A stretch of 64,000 bases of DNA from Pantoea sp. WMus005. GTDB lineage: Bacteria; Pseudomonadota; Gammaproteobacteria; Enterobacterales; Enterobacteriaceae. The stretch spans positions 124,001 to 188,000 of the forward strand of contig NZ_JACBXU010000002.1 of assembly GCF_013415305.1 (NCBI RefSeq). The letters run 5' to 3'. The notes beneath the pieces are model-generated. The model was not told the origin of the DNA, ran no database searches, and saw nothing but the letters and a program-made list of their open reading frames with translations. A program made the translations under genes and the position numbers. Positions 37,639 to 48,276 of the stretch are shown piece by piece (position 1 is the first letter of the stretch; every line of letters starts with the position of its first letter).

Positions 37639-38525
37639 TATCCCAGAAAAAAATGACCCCAGCCGAGGCCGGGGTGCGCGAATACTGCGCCAACACCAGG
37701 GAAATCATTGCGGCCGCTGTGATATGAATAATTAATGCAGCCGCAGGGTATTGGATAACACTGTCATTACCTTAGCAAATTCATCTTCTCATGTGACAAG
37801 ATTCATTAAAATTTGTGATATTGAGCAGCGTTTAAATACAGAAAACATTAATTTGGCAACACAGTCAAGCAAGGAATCAATTTCTATGCCGTATTGCTGC
37901 TATTTTAATCAGATTTGCCTGTTTTCGTGTACTTTTAAGGCTGCTCTTCAGCGAAGCGATGACTGAGCCGCAGTAAATTGAGCTATCGTTAACACTGACC
38001 TCTTCAGCGTGGCTAAATCGCTGATATTGCAAGTGTGAGGCCTGAGATGATACGAATTATCCAAAACGATTTGGAATGATAAAAAAGAATCTAAAAGTTT
38101 GTCCTTGTCTCCTTATGACATGAACGTTCCTGCTGGAAGGAAAGCGTGCCATACCAGCCACAGGTCAGTGCGTTAAGCGCCGTTTATTTATACATTACAG
38201 GGGCAATTTTGATTAATCTTTGGACAGGCCTGAATTAATAAAAAAATAACAGTTAAGCATATCGAATGATTTGTTAAGTCGCTTATTACCTATTATTAAC
38301 TGTTTATCTGGAAACAAGCTAAACAGGATAAACCAATGGAACCGATTCCTTTTTTTCGGAAGTCCTTGAACTATTTCGAACTGTTGCAGCATTTTGATGC
38401 AAAATGATTGAATAAAGTCTGGAAACCCCCCCGTCGTTTTCAGCGATAATCGTAAAAAGGCCGCTTTTCTGGCAGTGATTACATGAGTGATTAATTAACG
38501 TCTGAAACAAGCATGGGAAGATTGC
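37639..38525. other. AT-rich intergenic region arcB-mtgA; elbB absent
   Basis: No gene of normal size is seen in 887 nt. Immediately after arcB is a GC hairpin (37656-37675, ACCCC...GGGGT) whose T tract lies on the minus strand. The rest, about 37740-38470, is clearly AT-rich compared with its flanks. E. coli carries elbB at this point; no recognisable remnant was found in any frame. The end of the region must hold the mtgA promoter. One short ORF with a ribosome site is listed separately. Confidence 0.55.
38336..38407 (+). CDS. Possible 23-residue small protein
   Basis: An ATG at 38336 with AGGATA about 6 nt upstream opens a 23-codon frame (MEPIPFFRKSLNYFELLQHF, then DAK). It has no membrane segment or known family. 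It lies in the AT-rich arcB-mtgA spacer and could be chance. Confidence 0.15.
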   Translation: MEPIPFFRKSLNYFELLQHFDAK

Positions 38526-39245
38526 ATGAACAAGTATAAAGGAAGCGTCGGACAGCGTATCAGACGTATTGTTGGTCGCGTACTGTTGGTCTGGCTGGGC
38601 GTATGGCTGGCGGGAATTTTACTCTTTTCATTTTTACCTGTGCCCTTCTCAGCGGTGATGGCTGAACGACAGATCGGCGCCTGGTTACGCGGTGATTTTA
38701 GTTATATCGCCCATTCAGACTGGGTCGGCCATGACGATATTTCGCCCTGGATGGGACTGGCGGTTATCGCCTCAGAAGATCAAAAGTTTCCTACTCACTG
38801 GGGCTTTGATGTGGCGGCGATTGAATCTGTACTGGATAACAACGATAGCCGGATGCGCGGGGCGTCCACGCTGTCACAACAGACGGCGAAGAATCTGTTT
38901 CTCTGGGATGGCCGCAGCTGGGTCCGTAAAGGTCTGGAGGCGGGTCTGACGGTAGGGATTGAGACGGTCTGGACAAAGCGACGCATTCTGACCGTCTATC
39001 TCAATATTGCAGAGTTTGGCCCGGGCATCTTCGGCGTTGAGGCGGCTTCACAGCGCTACTTCCATAAGCCAGCCAGCCGGCTGACCGCAGCCGATGCTGC
39101 GTTGCTGGCGGCAGTACTGCCTAATCCGATTCGTTATCGTGCTGCTGCGCCATCAGGTTATGTCAGAGAGCGGCAGCAGTGGATACTGCGTCAGATGCGC
39201 CAGCTGGGCGGCGAGGGCTTCCTGCAGCGTAATAAGCTCGACTAA
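38526..39245 (+). CDS. mtgA: Monofunctional biosynthetic peptidoglycan transglycosylase MtgA
   Basis: MtgA (239 residues) polymerises lipid II into glycan strands. One N-terminal membrane helix (~18-38) anchors a periplasmic GT51 domain. The motifs are [17 protein letters not shown] with the catalytic glutamate, [30 protein letters not shown] and [17 protein letters not shown]. It is convergent with the rpoN operon (3 nt between stops). Confidence 0.97.
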   Translation: MNKYKGSVGQRIRRIVGRVLLVWLGVWLAGILLFSFLPVPFSAVMAERQIGAWLRGDFSYIAHSDWVGHDDISPWMGLAVIASEDQKFPTHWGFDVAAIESVLDNNDSRMRGASTLSQQTAKNLFLWDGRSWVRKGLEAGLTVGIETVWTKRRILTVYLNIAEFGPGIFGVEAASQRYFHKPASRLTAADAALLAAVLPNPIRYRAAAPSGYVRERQQWILRQMRQLGGEGFLQRNKLD

Positions 39246-39248
39246 GCC

Positions 39249-39521
39249 TTAATCTTCATCGAAGCCCGCTTCAAATAGCTCAATGACCGCTGCCAGCGCC
39301 GGAATTTCCTCCGGGCCGCTGGCTTCAATCTCAATATGCCGGCCCTTGGCTGAGTCGAGCATCAGCAGCGCAATCACGCTGCTGGCTTCGGCTTCCGTGC
39401 CCGCTTCATTGCGCAGTAAGACTTCGGCATCAAAGCTCTGCACCAGCTCAAACAACTTCATCGCCGGACGAGCGTGCATGCCCAGCTTATTTTTGATTTC
39501 TACGGTTTGTCGGACGGTCAT
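39249..39521 (-). CDS. ptsO: Nitrogen-PTS phosphocarrier NPr
   Basis: NPr (90 residues) is the HPr-like carrier that moves phosphate from EI-Ntr to EIIA-Ntr. The active histidine is H16 ([13 protein letters not shown]), and S46-region residues are conserved. It overlaps rapZ by 4 nt and is the last gene of the rpoN operon, as in E. coli. Confidence 0.97.
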   Translation of the reverse strand: MTVRQTVEIKNKLGMHARPAMKLFELVQSFDAEVLLRNEAGTEAEASSVIALLMLDSAKGRHIEIEASGPEEIPALAAVIELFEAGFDED

Positions 39522-40372
39522 GATTTGCGCTTTTCCAGCGTGCGATGGCGTGACTGAACATTCTTACCGCGCGAACGGAAGTAATCCGCCAGCTGTTCAG
39601 CGATATAGACTGAGCGGTGCTTGCCGCCGGTGCAGCCAATCGCCACAGTAAGATAGCTACGGTTATTGGTTTCCAGCATCGGCAGCCAGAGTTCAAGGTA
39701 GCTGCGTGTCTGGTAGATAAAGTTATGCACTTCAGTGTGGCGATCAAGGAAGGCCGCCACAGGGCGATCGAGGCCGGTCATCGGGCGTAGTTTCGGATCC
39801 CAGTGGGGGTTAGGCAGAAAGCGTACGTCAAACACATAGTCAGCATCAATCGGGATGCCATGTTTAAAGCCAAAGGATTCAAACACCATGGTCAGTTCAC
39901 GTTCACGCTTGCCGAGCAGGCGGGTACGCAGCATCTCGGCCAGCTCATGCACCGACATCTCTGAGGTATCAATGATCAGATCGGCACGTGAACGCAGCGG
40001 CTCAAGCAAATCGCTCTCTTCATCAATTGCGCTCTCCAGCGACAGGTTTTTGCTGGAGAGGGGATGCAGACGGCGTGTATCGCTGTAACGACGAATCAGG
40101 GTGTTACGATCGGCATCGAGGAACAGCAACTGAGGTGAAAATGTGTCAGGCAGATTATTCAGTGCGGTTTCAAAAATTTCCGGGGATTCAGGCATGTTAC
40201 GCACGTCAATACTCACCGCTGCCGAAATATTGCGCTCAGCCAGCGAGTTAGCTAACTCAGGCAGCAGCACGACCGGCAGGTTATCAACGCAGTAGAACCC
40301 CATATCTTCCAGCGCACGGAGCGCTACTGATTTCCCCGAGCCTGAACGACCGCTAACGATCATCAGCACCAT
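39518..40372 (-). CDS. rapZ: RNase adaptor RapZ
   Basis: RapZ (284 residues) binds the sRNA GlmZ and presents it to RNase E, which lowers GlmS when glucosamine-6-phosphate is plentiful. The N-terminal ATPase-like domain has a Walker A (GRSGSGKS, residues 8-15). The C-terminal RNA- and GlcN6P-binding domain holds [20 protein letters not shown] and a basic tail. It lies between ptsN and ptsO. glmM, the next enzyme of amino-sugar synthesis, is encoded near the window end. Confidence 0.97.
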   Translation of the reverse strand: MVLMIVSGRSGSGKSVALRALEDMGFYCVDNLPVVLLPELANSLAERNISAAVSIDVRNMPESPEIFETALNNLPDTFSPQLLFLDADRNTLIRRYSDTRRLHPLSSKNLSLESAIDEESDLLEPLRSRADLIIDTSEMSVHELAEMLRTRLLGKRERELTMVFESFGFKHGIPIDADYVFDVRFLPNPHWDPKLRPMTGLDRPVAAFLDRHTEVHNFIYQTRSYLELWLPMLETNNRSYLTVAIGCTGGKHRSVYIAEQLADYFRSRGKNVQSRHRTLEKRKS

Positions 40373-40419
40373 GACCTTCTCTCCCGTTTTAAAACCGGCG
40401 CGCGGCCGGTAAAGACGCG

Positions 40420-40899
40420 TTACTGCTCTGTCTGGACTTCCGTAATAATGGCGTAGAGCTCTTCATCACTCTGCGCAGCACGCAGACGACGGCAGACTGT
40501 TTTATCTGCCAGACGCTTCGCCACCAGTGACAGGGTGTGCAGGTGTGTTTTGCACTGGTCAGCCGGGACCAGTAAAGCAAACAACAGATCGACCGGCTGG
40601 TTATCAACGGCATCAAACGCAATCGGCTGTTCGAGGCTGATAAATACCCCAACCGCGCGCAGCGTATCCTCTTCCAGCTTGCCGTGAGGGATAGCAATCC
40701 CGTTACCAATACCGGTACTGCCCATGCGTTCGCGGGTCAGGATCGCTTCGAAAAGCGTCTGGTGCGGCAGGTTGAGCTGCTTAGCGGCCAGTTCGCTGAT
40801 GATTTCCAGCGCACGTTTTTTGCTTTGGCAGTGTACGCCGCTGCGGGTGCAGTCTGGCGAAAGCACTGTGCTCAATTCCAGTGTGAGATCGTTGTTCAT
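40420..40899 (-). CDS. ptsN: Nitrogen-PTS EIIA component PtsN
   Basis: PtsN (159 residues) is the end acceptor of the nitrogen PTS and controls K+ transport and KdpD among others. The start at 40899 ([20 protein letters not shown]) is chosen by alignment; the longer frame to 40962 adds 21 residues without support. The phosphorylated histidine is H72 ([19 protein letters not shown]). The GNGIAIPHG motif and [13 protein letters not shown] are intact. Confidence 0.96.
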   Translation of the reverse strand: MNNDLTLELSTVLSPDCTRSGVHCQSKKRALEIISELAAKQLNLPHQTLFEAILTRERMGSTGIGNGIAIPHGKLEEDTLRAVGVFISLEQPIAFDAVDNQPVDLLFALLVPADQCKTHLHTLSLVAKRLADKTVCRRLRAAQSDEELYAIITEVQTEQ

Positions 40900-40981
40900 T
40901 ATCGTTTCACTTGCGTGTTCACCAGGCCATTCACCGCCAGCGCGTCTTAACGCCTGAGACAAACGGCGCTTGCTCAGATGA

Positions 40982-41006
40982 CAAAACGGGGCGGATTATC
41001 CGCCCC
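40982..41006 (-). terminator. Hairpin between hpf and ptsN
   Basis: GGGGCGGA (40988-40995) and TCCGCCCC (40999-41006) form an 8-bp stem with a 3-nt loop. On the minus strand GTTTTG follows. It could partly terminate the rpoN-hpf transcript or protect its 3' end. Confidence 0.6.
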
Positions 41007-41051
41007 ATCCTGTCGGCTCTGCGCGCCATGCGCGCTTCGCGAGCGTGAAGG

Positions 41052-41339
41052 TTAGTGTTTTTTCAGTTTATCTTTGTGTTTGGTCAGCTGACGGGCAAGC
41101 TTATCGATCAGCCCATCAATTGCCGCATACATATCTTCCGCTTCGGATGTGGCGTGCAGCTCGCCACCATTCACGTGGAGTGTTGCGTCCGCCACCTGAG
41201 TGACTTTCTCAACCTTCAGAACAATATAGACCTGATTGATATGTTCAAAATAGTGTTCCAGTTTGGCAAATTTACCGTTAACGAATTCACGCAGAGGCGC
41301 AGTGATTTCAACGTGTTGCCCGGTCAGGTTCAGCTGCAT
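41052..41339 (-). CDS. hpf: Ribosome hibernation promoting factor HPF
   Basis: HPF (95 residues, short form) binds the 30S decoding site and with RMF drives 100S dimer formation in stationary phase. The sequence MQLNLTGQHVEITAPLREFV and the C-terminal DMYAAIDGLIDKLARQLTKH match the family. It directly follows rpoN (21 nt). Confidence 0.97.
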   Translation of the reverse strand: MQLNLTGQHVEITAPLREFVNGKFAKLEHYFEHINQVYIVLKVEKVTQVADATLHVNGGELHATSEAEDMYAAIDGLIDKLARQLTKHKDKLKKH

Positions 41340-41360
41340 AGGTCTTCCTTCTCATTTCTT

Positions 41361-42794
41361 TCAAACCAGCTGCTTACGCTGGTTCGATGGCGGGATGGAT
41401 AAAGACTCACGATATTTGGCGACGGTACGCCGTGCCACCATAATCCCCTGATCAGATAACATGGAGGTCAGTTTACTGTCGCTCAAGGGTTTGGCTGGAT
41501 TTTCCGCCGAAATTAATTTCTTCACCAGGGCACGAATCGCCGTGGAGGAGGCTTCGCCGCCACCTTCAGTATTGACGTGACTGGAGAAAAAGTACTTCAG
41601 TTCAAAAATGCCACGCGGGCTGTGCAGGTACTTTTGCGTGGTCACGCGGGAAATTGTCGACTCGTGCATTTCAACGGCCTGGGCAATATCCGCCAGCACC
41701 ATCGGACGCATAAATTCTTCACCTTGCTCGAAAAACGCCTGCTGTTGCTCAACAATGCAGCGCGTCACCTTCAGCAGCGTATCATTGCGGCTTTCCAGAC
41801 TCTTAATTAGCCAGCGTGCTTCCTGCAGGTTACTGCGAATGAACTGACTGTCGCTGTCGTTGCGCGTTGCGCCGCTCATTGCCGCATAGTGCTGATTAAT
41901 CTTGAGGCGCGGCAGGCTGTCGGCGTTGAGTTCAACCGTCCAGCGGCTGCCGACTTTACGCACCAGCACATCGGGAATGACATATTCCGGCTCGCTGGTA
42001 TTAATCGACTGACCGGGACGCGGATCCAGCGACTGAATCAGCAGCATCGCCTCTTTCAACACATCCTCTTTGAGGCGCGTCACTCGCATCAGACTGCGGA
42101 AATCGTGATTGGCCAGCAGGTCAAGATGTTCGCTGACGATCAAGCGTGCTTCTGTCAGCATCGGTGTTTCGGGCGCATATTGCGATAGCTGAACCATCAG
42201 ACAGTCACGCAGATCGCGCGCGCCAACACCAATAGGATCAAAGCGCTGAATGCGTTTAAGCACGGCTTCAACTTCATCCGCTTCAAGATCATCGTTGCCG
42301 ATACTGTCGAGGATCTCTTCAAGCGAAACGGTGAGATATCCGGTGTCATCGATAGCATCGACGATAGAGGTGGCAATAGCGCGATCGGTGTCACTGAAAG
42401 GCGTCAGTCCGACCTGCCACATCAGATAGTCCTGAAGTGACTGCGTGGTTTCGCCCTGATAAACCGGTAACTCATCATCCTGATAATCGGTGCCAGTGCC
42501 GGAAGGCGTGCCCGCGGTGTACATCTCATCCCAGGTAGCATCCAGCGGCAGCTCATCGGGCATCTCTTTCTGCTCAAGCGCTTCGCGTGTATCCAGCGCC
42601 TCAGGTTCCGACGATTCCCTGGCGTCGATCTCTTCATGCAGGTCAGTCTGCTCAAGTAGCGGATTGCTTTCGAGTGCAAGCTGTAACTCCTGCTGGAGTT
42701 CAAGCGTAGAGAGTTGCAGCAGACGAATCGCCTGCTGCAACTGTGGAGTCATTGCCAGCTGTTGGCTGAACCTGAGTTGTAGACCTTGCTTCAT
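41361..42794 (-). CDS. rpoN: RNA polymerase sigma-54 factor RpoN
   Basis: RpoN (477 residues as in E. coli) directs polymerase to -24/-12 promoters opened by AAA+ activators. Region I is Q- and L-rich ([20 protein letters not shown]). An acidic region II (~55-115) follows, then the core-binding domain. The C-terminus has the helix-turn-helix and the RpoN box [10 protein letters not shown] that reads the -24 element. It sits 48 nt after lptB. Confidence 0.98.
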   Translation of the reverse strand: MKQGLQLRFSQQLAMTPQLQQAIRLLQLSTLELQQELQLALESNPLLEQTDLHEEIDARESSEPEALDTREALEQKEMPDELPLDATWDEMYTAGTPSGTGTDYQDDELPVYQGETTQSLQDYLMWQVGLTPFSDTDRAIATSIVDAIDDTGYLTVSLEEILDSIGNDDLEADEVEAVLKRIQRFDPIGVGARDLRDCLMVQLSQYAPETPMLTEARLIVSEHLDLLANHDFRSLMRVTRLKEDVLKEAMLLIQSLDPRPGQSINTSEPEYVIPDVLVRKVGSRWTVELNADSLPRLKINQHYAAMSGATRNDSDSQFIRSNLQEARWLIKSLESRNDTLLKVTRCIVEQQQAFFEQGEEFMRPMVLADIAQAVEMHESTISRVTTQKYLHSPRGIFELKYFFSSHVNTEGGGEASSTAIRALVKKLISAENPAKPLSDSKLTSMLSDQGIMVARRTVAKYRESLSIPPSNQRKQLV

Positions 42795-42842
42795 AGACAG
42801 GATGGTAGTTCCCAGGTAAACATCGGTATTAAGGACACCTTA

Positions 42843-43568
42843 TCAGAGTCTGAACTCTTCACCCAAATAAACCCGCTTAACCTGCTCATCCGCAAGAATT
42901 TCATTGGGCGTGCCATGCGCAATCAGGCGTCCCTGGCTGACGATATAAGCCCGTTCGCAGACCGCTAAGGTTTCACGCACGTTATGGTCGGTAATCAGCA
43001 CACCGAGGCCGCTGTCACGCAGATGCTCAATGATTTTCTTGATGTCGATAACGGAGATCGGGTCAACACCGGCAAAAGGCTCATCCAGCAGGATAAATTT
43101 AGGATTAGCGGCCAGTGCGCGTGCGATCTCAACACGACGTCGCTCACCACCCGAAAGTGCCTGACCCATGCTATCGCGCAGGTGTTCGATGTGAAACTCT
43201 TCCATCAGCTCACGGGCGCGATCCTGGCGTTGCTCTTCGGTCAGATCATCACGAATCTGCAGTACTGCCATCAGGTTATCGTAGACGCTGAGGCGACGGA
43301 AGATCGACGCCTCCTGCGGCAGATAGCCGATGCCACGACGTGCACGCGCATGCAGCGGCAGGATACTGATATCTTCATCATCAATGACAATGCGGCCAGC
43401 GTCACGCGGGACAATGCCCACCACCATGTAAAAGGTGGTGGTCTTACCGGCTCCGTTCGGGCCCAGCAGGCCGACAATCTCACCGGACTTTACCTGCAGA
43501 CTGACATCTTCTACCACGCGACGGCCTTTATATGCCTTCGCCAGGTTTTCTGCGATTAATGTGGCCAT
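42843..43568 (-). CDS. lptB: LPS export ATPase LptB
   Basis: LptB (241 residues) powers extraction of LPS from the inner membrane by LptFG. Walker A is GPNGAGKTT, the signature [10 protein letters not shown], Walker [14 protein letters not shown] and the switch histidine is in [10 protein letters not shown]. It lies 5 nt after lptA. Confidence 0.98.
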   Translation of the reverse strand: MATLIAENLAKAYKGRRVVEDVSLQVKSGEIVGLLGPNGAGKTTTFYMVVGIVPRDAGRIVIDDEDISILPLHARARRGIGYLPQEASIFRRLSVYDNLMAVLQIRDDLTEEQRQDRARELMEEFHIEHLRDSMGQALSGGERRRVEIARALAANPKFILLDEPFAGVDPISVIDIKKIIEHLRDSGLGVLITDHNVRETLAVCERAYIVSQGRLIAHGTPNEILADEQVKRVYLGEEFRL

Positions 43569-43573
43569 AGCTA

Positions 43574-44125
43574 TCAGTTACTCTTCTTTCCGCTGTTGGA
43601 CGAACCTTTATCCTGAAGTTGCGACGGCACCAGGACGGTGGTGACGCGCTTGTTCTGGCCCTGGCTGTAAGCCTGCATTTTCTGCTCTTTTACCAGATAA
43701 GTAATACGATCGCCTTTGATGTTGCTGTCCTGCTGCTCAATGAAAGCATTGCCGGTCAGTTCAACGAAGTCATTAGCCAGTTCGTAGTGCAGTTTTGAGG
43801 CATGGCCCTGAACCGGCTTACCGCTGTCCTGCATCTGATAGAAGGTAGCGGGATTACCGTAAGCATCAACGATGGTTTTCTTGCTATCGCCGCCAGGACG
43901 GGTCACCACGACTTTATCTGCCGTGATTTTGATTGAACCCTGCGTCACGATGACATTGCCGGTAAAGGTCGCGACATTGCCCTGCAAATCCAGCGCCTGA
44001 TTCTGCGAGTCAATATTGACGGGCTTATCCGAGTCACCGGTCAGGGCAAGCGCCGGAACGCTGGTTGCCAGCAATATGCTGGCCAGTAAAAGCTTCAGGC
44101 TATTTTTGTTCATTTTGAATTTCAT
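43574..44125 (-). CDS. lptA: Periplasmic LPS transport protein LptA
   Basis: LptA (183 residues) forms the periplasmic beta-jellyroll bridge that carries LPS from LptC to LptD. The signal peptide ends near A27 (PALA-LTGD). The OstA-type repeats [20 protein letters not shown] and [11 protein letters not shown] are plain. Its start overlaps lptC by 26 nt, as in E. coli. Confidence 0.97.
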   Translation of the reverse strand: MKFKMNKNSLKLLLASILLATSVPALALTGDSDKPVNIDSQNQALDLQGNVATFTGNVIVTQGSIKITADKVVVTRPGGDSKKTIVDAYGNPATFYQMQDSGKPVQGHASKLHYELANDFVELTGNAFIEQQDSNIKGDRITYLVKEQKMQAYSQGQNKRVTTVLVPSQLQDKGSSNSGKKSN

Positions 44126-44672
44126 ATGAGGTTTTGACCTTCTCGATTAACTCGGCGTTTTTTGTCCGTAAATTGCCGCGCATTTTCATGCCGGTAGAGT
44201 TAAAACTACGGCCATACAATGTCACCTGGTCATCAGAGGTAACGTCCTGAGTGACAAGATTGATCTGCGCGTTATCCGTCTTGATACGCTCAAGCTGAGA
44301 ATCCTGCGTCAGCGTATTCAGCTCAACATGGCCATAAAGATAAAGCATACGATCTTTGGTGAGCTTTGCTTTATCCGCGCGTAACGTCCAGGTAGGGATT
44401 TTGTTCTCATCATAAGTGGTCATTACCGGATTTTCGAACCAGCTCAGCTCATCATCCGAGAAATAGGTCACTTTGTCAGAGACCAGTTTATATGACAGCG
44501 CGCCCTGCGGGTTATAAACCACAGTGTGTGAATCCGCACTGGTATAGGTCGGCGACTGGCTGCCTGTCCCGACTGGCGTACCATCGTCATCCTGATTAGT
44601 AAGATTCCAGCCGATCAAAACCAGTGCAATCAAGGTCAGAATCAGCGTTATCCAACGCCTGCTTTTACTCAT
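44100..44672 (-). CDS. lptC: LPS export protein LptC
   Basis: LptC (190 residues) is a bitopic inner-membrane protein with one N-terminal helix (~8-24) and a periplasmic jellyroll that takes LPS from LptB2FG. PTWTLRADKAKLTKDRMLYL and the DVTSDDQVTLYGRSFNSTGM region are typical. It overlaps kdsC by 4 nt and lptA by 26 nt. Confidence 0.97.
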   Translation of the reverse strand: MSKSRRWITLILTLIALVLIGWNLTNQDDDGTPVGTGSQSPTYTSADSHTVVYNPQGALSYKLVSDKVTYFSDDELSWFENPVMTTYDENKIPTWTLRADKAKLTKDRMLYLYGHVELNTLTQDSQLERIKTDNAQINLVTQDVTSDDQVTLYGRSFNSTGMKMRGNLRTKNAELIEKVKTSYEIQNEQK

Positions 44673-45235
44673 ACTGATTGCCCTTTGGCATCCTCAAATT
44701 TGTTCTGCGCCATTAAGATCAGGTCACATACCTCACGCACCGCACCGCGTCCACCGGCGATCCGCGTGACATAATGCGCACGTGGCAACAGGATTGGATG
44801 TGCATCCGCCACCGCCACACTTAATCCCACTTTCGCCATAACCGGCCAGTCGATCAGGTCGTCACCGATGTAGGCGACCTGATCGTCAGAAAGAGACAGT
44901 TTATCCAGAAGTTCACGATAGGCCAAAAGCTTATCGGATTGTCCCTGATAAAGATGACGGATGCCGAGCGTTTTGCAGCGATCTTCCATCAGACGGGCAT
45001 TGCGGCCGGTAATAATAGCCACTTCCACATCGGAGGTCAGCAAACAGCGTACGCCGTAACCGTCCCGCACATTGAATGCTTTCAGCTCTTCGCCATTATT
45101 CCCCATGTAGATCACGCCGTCGGACATCACGCCATCGACGTCGCAGATCAGCAAACGAATCTTGCTGGCGCGCGCCATAAAGTCAGCGTTAACCGGGCCG
45201 TAGCAGGTTTCAATCGGGGGAGTTGCCTGTTGCAT
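44669..45235 (-). CDS. kdsC: KDO-8-phosphate phosphatase KdsC
   Basis: KdsC (188 residues) hydrolyses Kdo8P to Kdo, an LPS inner-core sugar. It is a capless HAD phosphatase: motif I LLICDVDGVMSDGVIY gives the DxD nucleophile pair, motif II ITGRNARLME, a lysine at DKLLAYRELL and motif IV YIGDDLIDWPVM. It lies 13 nt after kdsD, which supplies the pathway's first substrate. Confidence 0.97.
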   Translation of the reverse strand: MQQATPPIETCYGPVNADFMARASKIRLLICDVDGVMSDGVIYMGNNGEELKAFNVRDGYGVRCLLTSDVEVAIITGRNARLMEDRCKTLGIRHLYQGQSDKLLAYRELLDKLSLSDDQVAYIGDDLIDWPVMAKVGLSVAVADAHPILLPRAHYVTRIAGGRGAVREVCDLILMAQNKFEDAKGQSV

Positions 45236-45248
45236 TTTCTCTTCCTGT

Positions 45249-46232
45249 TCAGACTACGCCAGCGCGCAGCATGTCATGCATATGTACCACACCGAGCAGA
45301 CGGTCGTCATCGGCCACCAGAATCGAGGTGATGTTTTTGGTCTGCATCAGGTTCAGAGCTTCAACCGCCAGCATGTTTGGCCGGACGCGGATGCCACCTG
45401 GCGTCATCACTTCCCCGATGGTGGCGCGCTGGAAATCGATGCCCATATCAAAGATGCGGCGCAGGTCACCATCAGTAAAGATACCTTCAATTTTCATCAG
45501 ACCGTCGACGATTACCGTGAGCCCCAGATTTTTGCGGGTGATCTCCAGCAGCGCATCGCGGAGTGAGGCGTCACGCGTGACGTGCGGCAGTTCTTCGCCG
45601 CTGTGCATGATATCAGCCACATGTAGCAGTAGTTTACGGCCCAGCGCACCGCCGGGGTGGGAGAGGGCAAAGTCCTCCGCCGTAAATCCGCGCGCTTCCA
45701 GCAGCGAAACTGCCAGCGCATCGCCCATCACCAGCGTGGCCGTGGTGCTGGTGGTCGGTGCCAGACCCAGCGGGCAGGCTTCCTGCGGAACATGAACACA
45801 CAGATGCACATCGGCAACCCGGCCCATCGCACTGTCAGGCCGTCCGGTGATGCAGATCAGCGTAATATGCTGACGTTTTAATACCGGAACCAGCGCGAGT
45901 ATTTCGTTTGACTCACCGCTATTGGAGATAGCGATGACCACATCATTTTTGCTCACCATGCCCAGATCGCCGTGGCTGGCTTCAGCCGGATGCACAAAAA
46001 AGGCGGGCGTGCCGGTACTGGCAAAGGTCGCCGCCATTTTTTTGCCAATATGGCCAGACTTGCCCATGCCCATCACCACCACTTTCCCCTGGCAGGCGTA
46101 GATAAGGGCGCAGGCGCGGGCGAAATCATCGTTGATGTATTGATCGAGCTGTTCCAGTCCTTCACGTTCAATACGCAGTACGGTTTTTCCCGCCTGCTGG
46201 AAATCAAATGCTGTTGGTTGCTGATATGACAT
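45249..46232 (-). CDS. kdsD: Arabinose-5-phosphate isomerase KdsD
   Basis: KdsD (327 residues) converts ribulose-5-phosphate to arabinose-5-phosphate for Kdo synthesis. The N-terminal SIS domain (~40-185) has VVVMGMGKSGHIGKKMAATF and AISNSGESNEILAL. The catalytic histidine lies in HPGGALGRKLL. Two CBS domains (~205-325) follow. It is 16 nt after yrbG. Confidence 0.97.
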   Translation of the reverse strand: MSYQQPTAFDFQQAGKTVLRIEREGLEQLDQYINDDFARACALIYACQGKVVVMGMGKSGHIGKKMAATFASTGTPAFFVHPAEASHGDLGMVSKNDVVIAISNSGESNEILALVPVLKRQHITLICITGRPDSAMGRVADVHLCVHVPQEACPLGLAPTTSTTATLVMGDALAVSLLEARGFTAEDFALSHPGGALGRKLLLHVADIMHSGEELPHVTRDASLRDALLEITRKNLGLTVIVDGLMKIEGIFTDGDLRRIFDMGIDFQRATIGEVMTPGGIRVRPNMLAVEALNLMQTKNITSILVADDDRLLGVVHMHDMLRAGVV

Positions 46233-46248
46233 AGTGAGTCTGTCCTTG

Positions 46249-47229
46249 TTAGCCGTCCATGAATGCCGGCTGCATCCACAGCAGCGTCACCCAGACGAAG
46301 AAACCACAGAGTAAAAATAAGCCTGCCGTACGGCCAACGCGACGGCGACGGAGCAGGCAGAGCAGGGCAAACAACACGCTGACGCCCAGCATCACCCAGT
46401 AATCGCGAGCGAAAGCGTGATAGTCGACGCTGCCGGGGTGGATCAACGCCGGCAGGCCCAGCACGATGGCAATATTATAAATGTTGGCGCCGATCAGATT
46501 GCCGATCGCGATATCATCTTCACCTTTCAGCGCACCGGCAATGACCGTTGCCAGCTCGGGCAGGCTGGTGCCCACGGCGATCAGCGTCAGGCCCATCACC
46601 AGTTCGCTGACGCCAAAATAGTCGGCAAAGGCGGTGGCATTGTCGATTACCATGCGGGTCGACATTGGCAGGATGATTAGCGCAACGGCCAGCCAGAGAA
46701 AGGCCACCGTATTTCCGCTCTCTTCACGAGGCAGCTCGGCCAGTTGCTCGCGAGTCAGGGTGTCGTTGTTGTCCTGTTCTGCTTTACGCGCAATGCGAAT
46801 CACTACCATCAGATAAATAGCGGCAATGGCGATCAGGCCAATTCCATCCAGTCGACTAAGCTGATTGTCAAACAGCATGAATCCGCTGAGCAGAGTAACC
46901 AGCAACATCAACGGCAGCTCACGGCGTATCAGATTAGAATGGACGCTGAGCGGGTGCATGAGCGCAGCGGCACCCAGGATGAGTAAAATGTTGGTAATAT
47001 TCGAGCCGAGCGCAGTGCCAACAGCAAGATCCATCTGGCCATGTTGCGCCGCAGAAAAGGAGAGGATCATTTCGGGCAACGAGGTGCCGATGCTGACAAC
47101 GGTCATGCCAATAATCAGTGGCGGGATGCCAAATGATCGGCACAATATAGAGGCGCTAAACACCAGACGATCGGCACCATATGCCAGTAAAAGCAAACCG
47201 ATAATCAGCAGTGCAGAAGCTACGAACAT
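46249..47229 (-). CDS. yrbG: Calcium/sodium antiporter-family protein YrbG
   Basis: The start at 47229 (MFVASALLIIGLLLLAYGAD), with AAGGA upstream, gives 326 residues (325 in E. coli). The frame to 47331 adds 34 hydrophilic residues not found in the family. Ten to eleven membrane segments and two inverted alpha repeats are seen. Each repeat carries the Na+/Ca2+ exchanger motif: IGTSLPEMILSFSAA near 60 and VGTSLPELATVIAG near 215, with ion-binding glutamates. E. coli YrbG transport has not been proved. It is first in the leftward kds/lpt unit and divergent from mlaF. Confidence 0.94.
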   Translation of the reverse strand: MFVASALLIIGLLLLAYGADRLVFSASILCRSFGIPPLIIGMTVVSIGTSLPEMILSFSAAQHGQMDLAVGTALGSNITNILLILGAAALMHPLSVHSNLIRRELPLMLLVTLLSGFMLFDNQLSRLDGIGLIAIAAIYLMVVIRIARKAEQDNNDTLTREQLAELPREESGNTVAFLWLAVALIILPMSTRMVIDNATAFADYFGVSELVMGLTLIAVGTSLPELATVIAGALKGEDDIAIGNLIGANIYNIAIVLGLPALIHPGSVDYHAFARDYWVMLGVSVLFALLCLLRRRRVGRTAGLFLLCGFFVWVTLLWMQPAFMDG

Positions 47230-47456
47230 GAAAAATCCTTGCATAAAAACCCAGGCCGGCGATGCCATTTCCGACCGGTTTGAGGTTCTGTTTGGCGAGA
47301 CAGGCGCTGATTTTGACCGTCTGAACGGCAAAAGTAAATTTAATGACCATTTTCGCCAAATCTTAGCGGTAAGTTTCTGTAAAGCTATCGTGAATCAGGA
47401 CCGAACAGGCTACCATCGTACCCCATGTTTACGCCCGATCCTTACAAGAGGTAATA

Positions 47457-48272
47457 ATGATCCAGCAGCATACGAATCTGGTTGAGGTTCGTGGCGTGAG
47501 TTTTTCGCGCGGAGATCGCACCATCTTCGACGACATTTCGCTGACCGTACCGAAAGGCAAAGTGACGGCGATAATGGGACCGTCGGGGATAGGAAAAACC
47601 ACTCTGCTACGCTTGATTGGGGGGCAACTTCAGCCAACCAGCGGTGAAATCTTTTTTCGTGGCGAAAACATTCCGTCATTGTCGCGCGCTAAACTTTACG
47701 AAGTGCGCAAGAAAATGAGCATGCTGTTCCAGTCTGGCGCCCTGTTTACTGACTTAACGGTCTATGAAAATGTCGCCTGGCCGCTGCGTGAACACACTCG
47801 TCTGCCTGCACCGATTCTGCACAGCACCGTATTAATGAAGCTGGAAGCGGTGGGACTGCGCGGCGCGGCGCAACTGAAACCCGCTGAGCTGTCGGGCGGT
47901 ATGGCACGCCGTGTGGCCCTGGCGCGCGCGATTGCGCTTGAGCCGGAACTGATCATGTTCGATGAACCCTTTGTCGGACAGGATCCCATTACCATGGGCG
48001 TGCTGGTAAAATTAATCGACGAACTTAACCATGCTCTGGGCCTGACCTGTATTGTGGTCTCGCACGACGTACCGGAAGTACTGAGTATTGCGGACTATGC
48101 CTATATCGTGGCCGGACAAAAAATTATCGCACACGGCACCACGCCGGAACTGCGAGAGAATAATGACCCGCGCGTGCGCCAGTTTATTGATGGCCATGCG
48201 GATGGTCCGGTTCCATTCCGTTTTCCTGCCGGCGACTATCTCGCGGATTTAACCGGCTCAGGGAGTAACTAA
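47457..48272 (+). CDS. mlaF: Phospholipid transport ATPase MlaF
   Basis: MlaF (271 residues) is the ATPase of the MlaFEDB complex, which moves phospholipids between inner membrane and the periplasmic carrier MlaC to keep outer-membrane asymmetry. Walker A is GPSGIGKTT, signature [15 protein letters not shown], Walker [14 protein letters not shown] and H-switch VVSHDVPEV. It begins the mla operon, with a 4-nt gap to mlaE. Confidence 0.97.
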   Translation: MIQQHTNLVEVRGVSFSRGDRTIFDDISLTVPKGKVTAIMGPSGIGKTTLLRLIGGQLQPTSGEIFFRGENIPSLSRAKLYEVRKKMSMLFQSGALFTDLTVYENVAWPLREHTRLPAPILHSTVLMKLEAVGLRGAAQLKPAELSGGMARRVALARAIALEPELIMFDEPFVGQDPITMGVLVKLIDELNHALGLTCIVVSHDVPEVLSIADYAYIVAGQKIIAHGTTPELRENNDPRVRQFIDGHADGPVPFRFPAGDYLADLTGSGSN

Positions 48273-48276
48273 ACAG

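Noticed and set aside
37656-37675. GC hairpin after arcB as the arcB terminator
   Set aside because: The T tract is on the minus strand, where no gene runs; on the plus strand it is followed by GCGCG, so it is not a good arcB terminator.
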